64,000 nucleotides of DNA from Haloimpatiens sp. FM7315 (GTDB lineage: Bacteria; Bacillota; Clostridia; Clostridiales; Clostridiaceae): NCBI GenBank assembly GCA_041861885.1, contig JBGVUE010000001.1:2654001-2718000 (forward strand), given 5' to 3'. The notes under the pieces are model-generated. The model saw only the letters and a program-made list of their open reading frames with translations. It ran no database searches and was not told the DNA's origin. Both the position numbers and the translations under genes were made by a program. Each line of letters opens with the position of its first letter. Position 1 is the first letter of the stretch. Below are positions 55,645 through 64,000 of this stretch, piece by piece.

Positions 55645-56634
55645 TCACTCCCCGCAATTAAGGTCAACAACTCCATTGCTTACATCTATTTCTATATTTC
55701 CTTCTCCATTTCCTAAAGTCTTAGATATTCCAGAGTTTATCCTTTTTTCTCCATTTAGTTTACATACACCGTTAGAAATATCTGCTTCAACCTTCAAATT
55801 GCTATCTTTAGTATCTATATAGACAGAGGCATTGGAAGTGTCTATTTTTATATCCTTACAAAGCTCATTTTTAATCTTAACCTTTCCATTAGATATATCT
55901 ATATTGCTTCTTTGAATATCACCTTTTAAATCTATACTACAATTAGCTCCATCTATATCTACATCTCCTGAAAAATTCTCTGAAGATACATCCATATTGC
56001 CTCCATTTAGCTTTACGTAATATCCCTCTGGTACATAAATAGTTCCTTCTACTCCATGTACTTCAGAGTCCTTAAGGTCTATTTTATAGCCCTTTTCTTC
56101 TTTTTTACTTTTAATGTTGTAACTATTTATATTATTTTCCTTTTCCACATAGATCTTAAGATCTAAGGTAATCTTGTTATCACTTGAATTTTCAATATTA
56201 ATCTTACCATTAGAAAAGTCCATATACAATTCTTTTCCGTAACTATCCAAAGACATCTTTGAATCTAGTTTTTTATATTTATTAGGTAAAAACCCAATTA
56301 TTTTACCATTCTTAAAGAAATTTTTATAATTATCATTATTTATACCTAGTTCACTTCCGAAAAAAGAAATAGTTCTATTTTTAACATTGTAGTACAAACT
56401 GGTGTTTAAAAATATTATGACTACTAGAATAATAAAATAATTTATCTTAGGTCTCCTATCCTCCTCATAATTTTTTCTACTAAAATGTAAAAATTCAATA
56501 CCAAGAAAAATAAAAATCAAAGGCCAAAATTTAAATATTTCCATAGCTAAATCATAGTTGAAGTTTTTAAAAATACACCAAGCTCCATAAAATATAAGTG
56601 ATACTGCAGTAGTTACCGTTCCTATTCTTTTCAT
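55645..56634 (-). CDS. membrane-anchored DUF4097-type protein
   Basis: 329 residues. Three hydrophobic segments in the first 90 residues (VSLIFYGAWCIFKN, FWPLIFIFLGIEFL, YFIILVVIIFLNTSLYYNV), then a beta-helix-like domain of short repeats (LYMDFSNGKINIENSSDN, VDIDGANCSIDLKGDIQRSN, KIDTSNASVYIDTKDSNLKV). LiaG/LiaF-like proteins of this type respond to envelope stress. First gene of the sigma operon. Confidence 0.78.
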   Translation of the reverse strand: MKRIGTVTTAVSLIFYGAWCIFKNFNYDLAMEIFKFWPLIFIFLGIEFLHFSRKNYEEDRRPKINYFIILVVIIFLNTSLYYNVKNRTISFFGSELGINNDNYKNFFKNGKIIGFLPNKYKKLDSKMSLDSYGKELYMDFSNGKINIENSSDNKITLDLKIYVEKENNINSYNIKSKKEEKGYKIDLKDSEVHGVEGTIYVPEGYYVKLNGGNMDVSSENFSGDVDIDGANCSIDLKGDIQRSNIDISNGKVKIKNELCKDIKIDTSNASVYIDTKDSNLKVEADISNGVCKLNGEKRINSGISKTLGNGEGNIEIDVSNGVVDLNCGE

Positions 56635-56854
56635 ATTATCTTCCTTCCTTTATATTTATTATTTCACTTATTTAGACGTTAATAACCTTCCATATCCCAC
56701 AAAAATTTTAAAAAATTTTTTTAAAATAAATATATTAAAAATATATCATGAAAAAGCTAAAAAAATAGAGTTATATATGCAGATAAAATAAAACTAAAGA
56801 CTTTATTTTAAAAGCAAAACAACCCTTAATAACTTAATTTTTATATATCCTATG

Positions 56855-59206
56855 CTAAGAATATATATCCGAAAACTCTATATCTACTTTTTCTATTCCA
56901 AAAGGTTCTATATAATTTGATATTTCTTCACTTATCTTTTTAATTCTCCTATTTGGCAGATATATTTTAAAATTACTTCCCTTTCCCTCTTGACTTTCTA
57001 GGCTTATTTTTCCATCATGCATTTCTACTAGTGATTTAGCAATGGCAAGTCCCATACCTGTTCCTTCCGTACTTCTTGATAAAGATTTATCTATTCTACT
57101 AAAACTCTCAAATATTATATTTTGCTTATCTCTAGGTATACCTATACCATCATCTTTTATAGCTATAGTTACATATTTTTTATCCTGTAAAAGTTCTATA
57201 ACTATTTTACCATTATCTTCAGTAAATTTAATAGCGTTTGATAGTACATTTAGAACTACCCTTTCTATTTTACTTTTATCACAGCTTACATATATCTTCT
57301 CTTCTTTACATTTAAACTCTATACTTATATTCTTTGCCTCAGCATATTTTAAAACTGCATCTTTCATATTCTCAACTATTTTAGCTATATTATTATTATC
57401 TAAATTCATGTGTATATGTCCATATTCAATTTCCGCGGAATCAATTAAGTTGTTTGATATCTTAACCATCCTAAAGGAATTTCTCTTAATTATATCTATA
57501 TACCTAACTACTCTTTCCTTGTCTTCTTTAAAATTACCCTCTTGAATTATTAATTTTAATAACTGTACCGCCCCTAAAATCACGTTTAAAGGAGTTCTAA
57601 GCTCATGAGATATATTTGAAAAGAAACTTGTTTTTAATTTATTGTATTCTTTTATCTCCAGAATCTCATTATTCTTAGCTTCCATACGTTTTTGAAGCTG
57701 CTGTATTTTCTTTTTATGGGATATATCATTAAACATTACTAAAGTAACATCCTCATCATCCTCATAACCCTTTGTAAGCTTCACTTCTAAATCTAACTTA
57801 CGATTATCCTTTTTCCTTAAAAATACGTTTTGTCCTTGAATTAAGCAATTATTATTGAGACCATTTAAAACCACTTGATTCTCATCACATAATTCTATTA
57901 CTTCATTGATATTCATATTTAATAATTCCTTAGAATTCTCAATTCCCAAGGTCTTAGCAGAACATTTATTGCAGTATAATATTTTACCTTCTTTTTCAAG
58001 AATCACTCCATTTGGCAATATCTCTAATATACTTTTATAGGTTTGTTTACTTTTTTCAAGTTGCCTTAAAACCTCTTTGCTTTCAGTTACATCATTAAAA
58101 CAAAGTATTCTATATATTTGTCCATCTATGCTATAAACCTTAGCATTTATATCTATCCAAACCTCTTTTTTATCCTTTCTTATTAATTTTATTTCTTTTC
58201 TGAAATTTCTATTTTCAGAAGTTTTATATAGATCATCATTAAGTAAAGAATCCAACTCCCTTTTAAAATCCTGGTGTAACATATCATTTAATTTTAAATG
58301 CATGAGTTCATCTTTATCATATCCTGTAATTTTAGTCATGAAACTATTTATATATTTAATTTCATTTCCTTTTATAAGTTCAACACCTACATTTATTGTT
58401 TCCATTAAATTTCCCATTTTTTTATCAAAAATCTCTAGTTGTTTCTCCATATCTTTTTTATGAGTTATATCTATGCCAACACCTGTTATGCACTTGTTTC
58501 CATCTATATTAATAGTAGAGGTACTAAGTGCAAGCCATTTTTCCTTAAAGTCTTTTGTTAAAATCTTTATTTCATAATTGTTTTCATAAGACTTTCCATC
58601 ATTTACTAATCTTTTAATATTTTCTTTAACACACTCTCTAGAATCAGGATGTATCATATCTAAATAATTAATACTTTTAATCTCCTCTTCTGTATAACCA
58701 AATAAACTCAATCCCTCCAAATTCACATATTTAAATCTATCATTTAAAATTATAAACAAAGGAGATTTCATAGTTTCGGCCAAAACCTTAAATTTCATAT
58801 GCTCTTCTGTTAACTTTTGCCATTCATCGTAAATAATCATTTCAAGTTCATCAAAAATATTGTCTACAACAATATAGTATGAATTCACCTTTTTATAATC
58901 ATTTTCTATTTTAAAAATCAAATCTAGTATAGACCATTTTATGCTCTTCAAAAGGATTTCTATATTAGACTTTTTAAAATACTCTAATTTATCATCCATT
59001 TGTTTCAATAGATTAACCTTGATCATTTTACGAAGCTTATCAGGATTTTTAGTCATAATCCAATATTCTATAATATAATCTATTACTTTAATACATAGGT
59101 TTTTATCAATATCATATCCTTTATTAAGTGTATTAACTAAATAATAAAAGGTTCGCTTAGCTATAAAATCTCTATCCTCTAAAATACGTCTACAAAAATT
59201 ATCCAT
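56855..59206 (-). CDS. PAS-domain sensor histidine kinase
   Basis: 783 residues, apparently cytosolic. A helical N-terminal domain (1-130) leads to three PAS domains (about 135-255, 265-375, 385-490), then HisKA (FFSNISHELRTPLNVILGAV with the phospho-His) and HATPase (NVLSNAIKFTEDNGKIVIEL, IKDDGIGIPRDKQNIIFESF, GTGMGLAIAKSLVEMHDG). No response regulator lies beside it, so it may feed the sporulation phosphorelay as orphan kinases do. This last point is inference. Confidence 0.9.
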   Translation of the reverse strand: MDNFCRRILEDRDFIAKRTFYYLVNTLNKGYDIDKNLCIKVIDYIIEYWIMTKNPDKLRKMIKVNLLKQMDDKLEYFKKSNIEILLKSIKWSILDLIFKIENDYKKVNSYYIVVDNIFDELEMIIYDEWQKLTEEHMKFKVLAETMKSPLFIILNDRFKYVNLEGLSLFGYTEEEIKSINYLDMIHPDSRECVKENIKRLVNDGKSYENNYEIKILTKDFKEKWLALSTSTINIDGNKCITGVGIDITHKKDMEKQLEIFDKKMGNLMETINVGVELIKGNEIKYINSFMTKITGYDKDELMHLKLNDMLHQDFKRELDSLLNDDLYKTSENRNFRKEIKLIRKDKKEVWIDINAKVYSIDGQIYRILCFNDVTESKEVLRQLEKSKQTYKSILEILPNGVILEKEGKILYCNKCSAKTLGIENSKELLNMNINEVIELCDENQVVLNGLNNNCLIQGQNVFLRKKDNRKLDLEVKLTKGYEDDEDVTLVMFNDISHKKKIQQLQKRMEAKNNEILEIKEYNKLKTSFFSNISHELRTPLNVILGAVQLLKLIIQEGNFKEDKERVVRYIDIIKRNSFRMVKISNNLIDSAEIEYGHIHMNLDNNNIAKIVENMKDAVLKYAEAKNISIEFKCKEEKIYVSCDKSKIERVVLNVLSNAIKFTEDNGKIVIELLQDKKYVTIAIKDDGIGIPRDKQNIIFESFSRIDKSLSRSTEGTGMGLAIAKSLVEMHDGKISLESQEGKGSNFKIYLPNRRIKKISEEISNYIEPFGIEKVDIEFSDIYS

Positions 59207-59609
59207 TAGACTCTTCCTTTCAATAAATTAAAATTTTCACCTGTATTAAATAGTTCTAGTACCATTATACTATTTAATAAAAGCAAAACATAAATTTACT
59301 TTTACAAAAATTCCTTCATTTTTCGACGTAATTTATAATATAATAATATAAAATTATATATTTTTTAATTTTATATCTATATTTGTTATATTAGATAAAA
59401 ATGCATAATTAAAATTTGTGAAATTCATGTTTTTTTGCTTTCTAAATTAAAATAATTCAAGAAATCTATGACGTCAATCCTTTAAAAGTATAATAAAAAT
59501 CAGCAATTCCTTCATTTATGTATTAAACAAATATCTAAGGAATTGCTGATTGATTTTTTTCCATATTTAAATAAATTTAGAATTAATTTTTAATAAATAC
59601 TTAAATCTA
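59207..59609. other. intergenic region with a bidirectional terminator
   Basis: AATCAGCAATTCCTT (59498-59512) and AAGGAATTGCTGATT (59537-59551) form a 15-bp stem with T runs in both directions. The rest is A+T-rich spacer with no gene seen. Confidence 0.75.
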
Positions 59610-61151
59610 TTATTTGTATCTTGGAAGTTCATAGATAAAAGATGTATTTTCAATAAAATTTCCAAAATAATTGTTAAGCATTTGTGCTTGCTTATATGCC
59701 CAGTTTACATCTGTTGCATACTGGTAAGCAGCTGGATATTTAGGGTTCCATTTCATATTGTATAAAGTATATCTGTCTTCAAAAACTTAGCAGTGCTATG
59801 CAAATATCTTTCAGATATATACTTAGCCCCCCTCTATTGCAGCTTCTGGAGTAAACCATTGCTGAGTATATGCATATTCAGATCCTCCTCCTTCTGGGTT
59901 TGAATCTATAGCTTTTATACCGAAAAAGTTGTAGGTTTTCTTTGGAGACACTGGATTTCCATTAACAGTTTTAACTTCTATTCCATTAGCTAGCTTAGAA
60001 GTTCCATTTCCTGTTTCAAGAAGAGCATGTACAATTAAATATATTGGATTAACGTTGTATTTCTTGCAAGATTCCATAAACGCTCTGCCTTTTCCATCTA
60101 AAATACCCTTGCCCTTTAAAACTTTATTTAAATCCTCTTCTTTAATTTGTGAAGGAAAATAATCTAATTTTATAAACATGTTTTTTCCAACTGAATCTAA
60201 AAAGTTAGCTGTATTCATATAGTATTCTATTTGGCTTTTGCTTGCCTTGGTAGCATATCCAAAAATTCCATATACCGAAGAATTGCTACTATATTGTTTT
60301 CCAACTATTTCATTAAAGCTTATATTATAATCTTTAAAAGTTGGTTTAAAATCAAAACTATCAAAACATCTAAAATAACCTGTGCTATAGTTATCGAAAT
60401 CAGTATTTAAGTCCTCATGTTCCCCTTTAACACCTGCTCTTTTAGTATACACAACTAATTTATAATCTCCAGATTCAAGAAACTCATTGTAAGAAAAAAC
60501 ATATGGATTCTTGGTATTTACACTTGAAGTATATCCTTTTGTAAGTTCTTTATTAAATTCATATTTACAAATTACATTATTATACTTATAAACAAAAAAT
60601 CTGTACTGAACTGTATTTGAATTAATTGTAGTTACAGTTATATTTTTTCTTTGTTCTGGTTTTATAAAGTCATCAGCTTTTATGGAAGTTATTTCAGGTA
60701 AACTTTCATAACTAGAACCATCAACTGCATTATTTTTTATTGTAAATTTCATTATTACAGGTTTATGTAATTTATGTCCAGATTTTGATTTAACCTCAGT
60801 TCCTACAACTAAAGTGTATACTCTTCCAGGAATATATCCAAGAGTAGGTAAATCCATAAGTATTGTTGTATCATCTTTTGAATCTAGCCTAACTTTTAAA
60901 TCTAAGTTTTGTTTGTATTGATTTTGAACCTTTATATTCTCTTTGTTAACAGTGCTTGAATCTAGGCTGAGATTAAACTTAACTTTCCAGGTTCTATTAA
61001 CATCTACATCTTTTTCACTAGGTAACTCTTCATAACTACTATAAGTACTTACTGAATCTGCTGCATTTACTTTAGTATACTTAAATCCAAAAACAATACA
61101 GGATGCAACAACAAGAGCAACAAATTTTTTAGTATTTTTCATTATTTTCAC
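59610..61151 (-). CDS. secreted cell-wall glucosaminidase (frame broken at two runs)
   Basis: About 514 residues after correction. Signal peptide (FVALVVASCIVFGFKYTKVN-A), an SbsA-type Ig-like domain (WKVKFNLSLDSSTVNKENIK; PGRVYTLVVGTEVKSKSGHK), a middle beta domain, and a C-terminal N-acetylglucosaminidase (NPIYLIVHALLETGNGTSKL with catalytic Glu). Breaks lie at the C run 59827-59832 (two more or one fewer base) and the A run 59781-59785 (one more). Beyond them the frame continues RYTLYNMKWNPKYPAAYQYA, normal for LytD/Auto-type enzymes. Confidence 0.85.
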
Positions 61152-61490
61152 TCCTTATTAAAATATTATTTTTTATCTTGAGTAATTTGTTTTTTTACAA
61201 TTTATATAAAGTGCTAGAATAAATATATTAATTCCTATTTAAAATAATATATATTGTAAATTGATTATATTACATACAAATATTAAAATTGTACATATAA
61301 AATAATTTATTAATTCTATATATATCATTTTATTTTAAAAAATAATTCCTTATTTACTATTTTATAATTATAATTGAATATAGTAAAGTTAATGTATGTA
61401 ATTACTAATTATATTTTACTATAATTAAATAAAAACTTCTTTAGTATAGTAATTCTTTTTACACAAAATATATAAAAAGGAGCTTATTAA
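61152..61490. other. intergenic region, no gene seen
   Basis: Extremely A+T-rich spacer between divergent genes. It must carry promoters for both. Several TATAAT-like hexamers occur but none with a clear -35. Confidence 0.4.
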
Positions 61491-62168
61491 ATGAATGAAA
61501 AGATTTTAATAATTGAAGATGAAAAAAAGCTTTCTAATGTAATAGAACTCTACTTAAAAAAAGAAGGCTACTTAACTTACACAGCCTATGATGGCTTTGA
61601 AGGTGAGAAAAAAATTGAAGAGGAGGAATTTGATCTTATTATATTAGATATTATGATGCCAAATAAAGATGGATGGTCTTTACTTAGAAAAATCAAATCC
61701 ATTTCTCCTAAAACAAAGGTAATACTAACTACTGCAAGAGGAGAAGAAGAAGATCGAGTTTTTGGACTTGAGCTTGGAGCTGATGACTACATGGTAAAGC
61801 CTTTAAGCATGAGAGAACTTATTTTAAGAGTAAAATTAAGATTAAAATCAAAAGAATCATCTTCTTTAGAAAAATTTAACTTTAAAGATATCACTATAGA
61901 AATAGAAAATAGAATGGTTTATGAAGAAGAAATTCCAATTAACTTAACTCCAAAGGAGTTTGATCTCCTTATATTTATGATTAAAAATCCAAATCAGGTT
62001 TTTAAAAGAGAACAGCTTTTAGATAAGGTATGGGGTTATGATTTTATGGGAGATACTAGAACTATTGACACTCATGTAAAAAAATTAAGAGAAAAACTAA
62101 AATTTTGCAATACATATTTAAAAACAGTTTGGGGAGTTGGATACAAATTAGAGAGGAGCAATCAGTAA
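61491..62168 (+). CDS. OmpR-family response regulator
   Basis: 225 residues. Receiver domain with acidic pocket (IIEDE), phospho-Asp in LIILDIMMP, Thr in ILTTARGEEED and Lys in DDYMVKPLS; winged helix at the C terminus (LTPKEFDLLIFMIKNPNQVF, RTIDTHVKKLREKL). AAAGGAGC before the ATG. Pairs with the kinase next to it. Confidence 0.93.
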   Translation: MNEKILIIEDEKKLSNVIELYLKKEGYLTYTAYDGFEGEKKIEEEEFDLIILDIMMPNKDGWSLLRKIKSISPKTKVILTTARGEEEDRVFGLELGADDYMVKPLSMRELILRVKLRLKSKESSSLEKFNFKDITIEIENRMVYEEEIPINLTPKEFDLLIFMIKNPNQVFKREQLLDKVWGYDFMGDTRTIDTHVKKLREKLKFCNTYLKTVWGVGYKLERSNQ

Positions 62169-62191
62169 TCCTATTTTACTGAAAATAATTT

Positions 62192-63499
62192 ATGAAGAAT
62201 AAAATAACAAAAAATTAATTAAATATTTTATATACACCATGTGTATAGTTATTTCTCTTTGTTTTATTATGGTAAGTACTTCCTTATCTAAGTTATACAC
62301 AAAACAGCAATTTAATAAGCTTAAAGTTAATGCAGAGCAAATAAAAGATAATCTTCAAAACAATCTACCCTTAGAAGGAATTCAAACTGGTGCAATATTA
62401 GTAAAAGATAATGAAATCACCCCACTTGTAAAATTTAAAATGGGTAAAATTCAAGTTATGAAGGAAAGAATTTTAAATTCAAAGGACAAAGAAGGTAAGG
62501 TAGAATTTCCAAATGGAGAATCCTTTTTATATTTCAAATACGAAACTACCTTAGGAACAATTGTAACTTTTGAAAATGCAGCTTCTTACTCACAATTTAT
62601 AAATATTATCTATATAGTACTTATCTTTGTATTTATACTAGCGGTTTTTATTTCAATCCCTATCTTTTATTTTTTAGGGAAGATATTTACAAAACCTATT
62701 TTAGAGCTAAGTAAAATTTCAGATTCCATTGCAAAAGGAAATCTTGAAATAACCTCAACAATTAAAACCGGAGACGAAATAGAGGAGCTTTATAAAAGTA
62801 TTAAAAATATGTCCTCAAAATTAAAAGAAAAAAATTCTTTTCAAAAAAATTTATAGCAAATATATCTCATGATTTTAAGACCCCTTTAAGCATTATAAGA
62901 AATTACAGTGAAGCTATAAACGATGGTATTTTAGATGAGGAAAATATAAAACTGTATTCAAGAGATGTTATAAAAGAAGTAGATAAACTAAACAACATGG
63001 TGCTAGATCTTCTAGAAATAACCAAACTTCAAGAAGGTTATTTAAAACTAAATAAAACCCCTGTAAATTTAAAAGACTTTCTCTTTGAGTGTGCAAATAA
63101 CTTTAAAAACATAGCTGATACAAAAAATGTTTCCATAGAAGTAACTGCTTTAGATGAAGAAGTTCTTATAGATAAAGCTTTAATGTTCAGAGTTATGTAT
63201 AATTTTATAAACAATTCTATTAAATTTAGCAAAGAAAATTCAACCATAAAAATAATATCAAAAAAGATATAAGTGGAATTAAAATTTCTATAGAGGATAG
63301 CGGAATTGGAGTTTCTAAGGATAACCTAAAAGACATTTGGAATAGATATTATAAAACTAATAAAAGCGGCGGCATAGGTCTTGGTCTTCCAATTTGTAAA
63401 GAAATTTTAGAACTTCACGATTTTCCCTATGGAGTTAACAGCATAGAAAACAAAGGTTCCAGCTTTTATTTTAAAATACTAACTAACTCTAAAAAATAA
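62192..63499 (+). CDS. sensor histidine kinase (frame broken at three A runs)
   Basis: About 436 residues if A runs 62209-62214, 62843-62849 and 63260-63265 each gain one base. Two spans (residues about 12-33 and 125-150) enclose a sensor domain, followed by HAMP, HisKA (FIANISHDFKTPLSIIRNYS with phospho-His) and HATPase (MYNFINNSIKFSKENSTIKI, IEDSGIGVSKDNLKDIWNRY, GIGLGLPICKEILELHDF). Partner of the response regulator upstream. Confidence 0.85.
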
Positions 63500-63526
63500 G
63501 AATCCTAGATATATTTTCCCTTAACT

Positions 63527-63567
63527 AAAATGATTATTAATTAACTTTGTTAATTAATAATCATTTT
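63527..63567. terminator. strong bidirectional terminator
   Basis: A perfect 19-bp stem (AAAATGATTATTAATTAAC and its complement) with a TTT loop. Further out CCTAGATAT/ATATCTAGG extends it. It overlaps the end of the deacetylase gene. Confidence 0.85.
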
Positions 63568-64000
63568 AAACATATCTAGGTTAAAAAATCCAGGCACACA
63601 GGTTCTATGTATTTTATAATAATTCTCCCCATCTTTTATATAGCCAAGATTGGTAGTAACCCCCATTAAATACCCTGCTTTTTCTGCTGCTCTTATTGTA
63701 TCCTCATTATATCTCCCAAAAGGATAAGCTATAAATTCTACCCTCTTATTTAGTATTTTTTCTAAACAAATTTTAGATTTATTTAAAATATGAAACTGTT
63801 CACCAAAGGTGAGCTTGTCTAATTTTTGATGTCTTGTAGTATGAGATTGTATATCTATATTGTTTCTATCCAAATCTCTAAGTTCATCCTCATTTAAATA
63901 ATAGGAACTGTGTTTTGTAAAATCAGTTACCATAAATATAGTTGCCTTTAACTTATATTTCTTTAAAATAGGATAGGCATTTTCATAATTATCTTTATAC
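63550..64000 (-). CDS. polysaccharide deacetylase, C-terminal part (cut by window edge)
   Basis: The frame is open to the window edge. NodB-type motifs: ATIFMVTDFT, NNIDIQSHTTRHQKLDKL (metal-binding H-x3-H), VEFIAYPFGRYNEDTIRAAE. It removes acetyl groups from peptidoglycan or exopolysaccharide. N-terminal part missing from the window. Confidence 0.85.
   Translation of the reverse strand, partial: YKDNYENAYPILKKYKLKATIFMVTDFTKHSSYYLNEDELRDLDRNNIDIQSHTTRHQKLDKLTFGEQFHILNKSKICLEKILNKRVEFIAYPFGRYNEDTIRAAEKAGYLMGVTTNLGYIKDGENYYKIHRTCVPGFFNLDMFKMIIN

Overview
The window is very A+T-rich, carries sporulation genes (SpmA, SpmB, an H-type small acid-soluble spore protein), iron-linked anaerobe genes (reverse rubrerythrin, iron alcohol dehydrogenase) and clostridial phage families. 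It is a chromosome segment of a spore-forming Clostridium. My impression is the botulinum/sporogenes group, but nothing here proves the species.

Layout. Positions 1-4426 are host chromosome: ABC transporter, spmAB, iron alcohol dehydrogenase, sspH and a convergent terminator. Positions 4433-45620 are a siphovirus prophage of about 41 kb bounded by a 62-bp perfect direct repeat (attL 4433-4494, attR 45559-45620). It is inserted in the 3' end of a reverse-rubrerythrin gene, and the phage supplies a substitute gene end. Positions 45621-64000 are host again: reverse rubrerythrin, a LevR-type sigma-54 activator beside a sigma-54-dependent galactitol-type PTS operon with a class II aldolase, GAPDH, an ECF sigma factor operon, a PAS histidine kinase, a cell-wall glucosaminidase, an OmpR/HisKA-type two-component pair and a partial polysaccharide deacetylase.

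Phage plan. Lysogeny and early genes start at 43.5 kb from a divergent promoter pair (cI-like repressor and integrase rightward; early operon leftward). The early operon carries small HTH proteins, a Spo0E-like peptide, an SbcC-like ATPase, Bet, metallo-beta-lactamase, HD hydrolase, SSB, ERCC4 nuclease and a primase-helicase next to GGTAACAT iterons. Late genes run leftward: terminase, portal, minor head protein with a C-terminal toxin-like domain, scaffold, capsid, connectors, tail, tape measure, Dit/Tal, fibres and lysis. The left end (4.5-9.6 kb) is unusual. It holds a putative SOS-controlled excisionase, a plasmid-type ParM/ParR partition pair, two winged-helix Rep-like proteins, RHH proteins, a DnaA-box/direct-repeat region that looks like an origin, and an operator-controlled microprotein operon. 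When the phage excises, this cassette joins the integrase/repressor end, giving a plasmid-like maintenance module on an integrating phage.

Morons. Three accessory units sit inside structural or replication operons: a lipoprotein (19.6-20.1 kb), a cytosolic-plus-membrane protein pair between the terminase genes (29.3-30.7 kb), and a two-TM protein with its own promoter and terminator (36.2 kb). These are the best candidates for superinfection-exclusion or defence functions.

Sequence quality. At about 25 places in some 18 genes, inside and outside the prophage, a reading frame breaks exactly at a homopolymer run. Almost all are cured by adding one base to an A or T run. They include GAPDH, the terminase and the integrase. 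I read these as base-calling errors and annotate the genes at full length, naming the run. Absence of function should not be inferred from these breaks.
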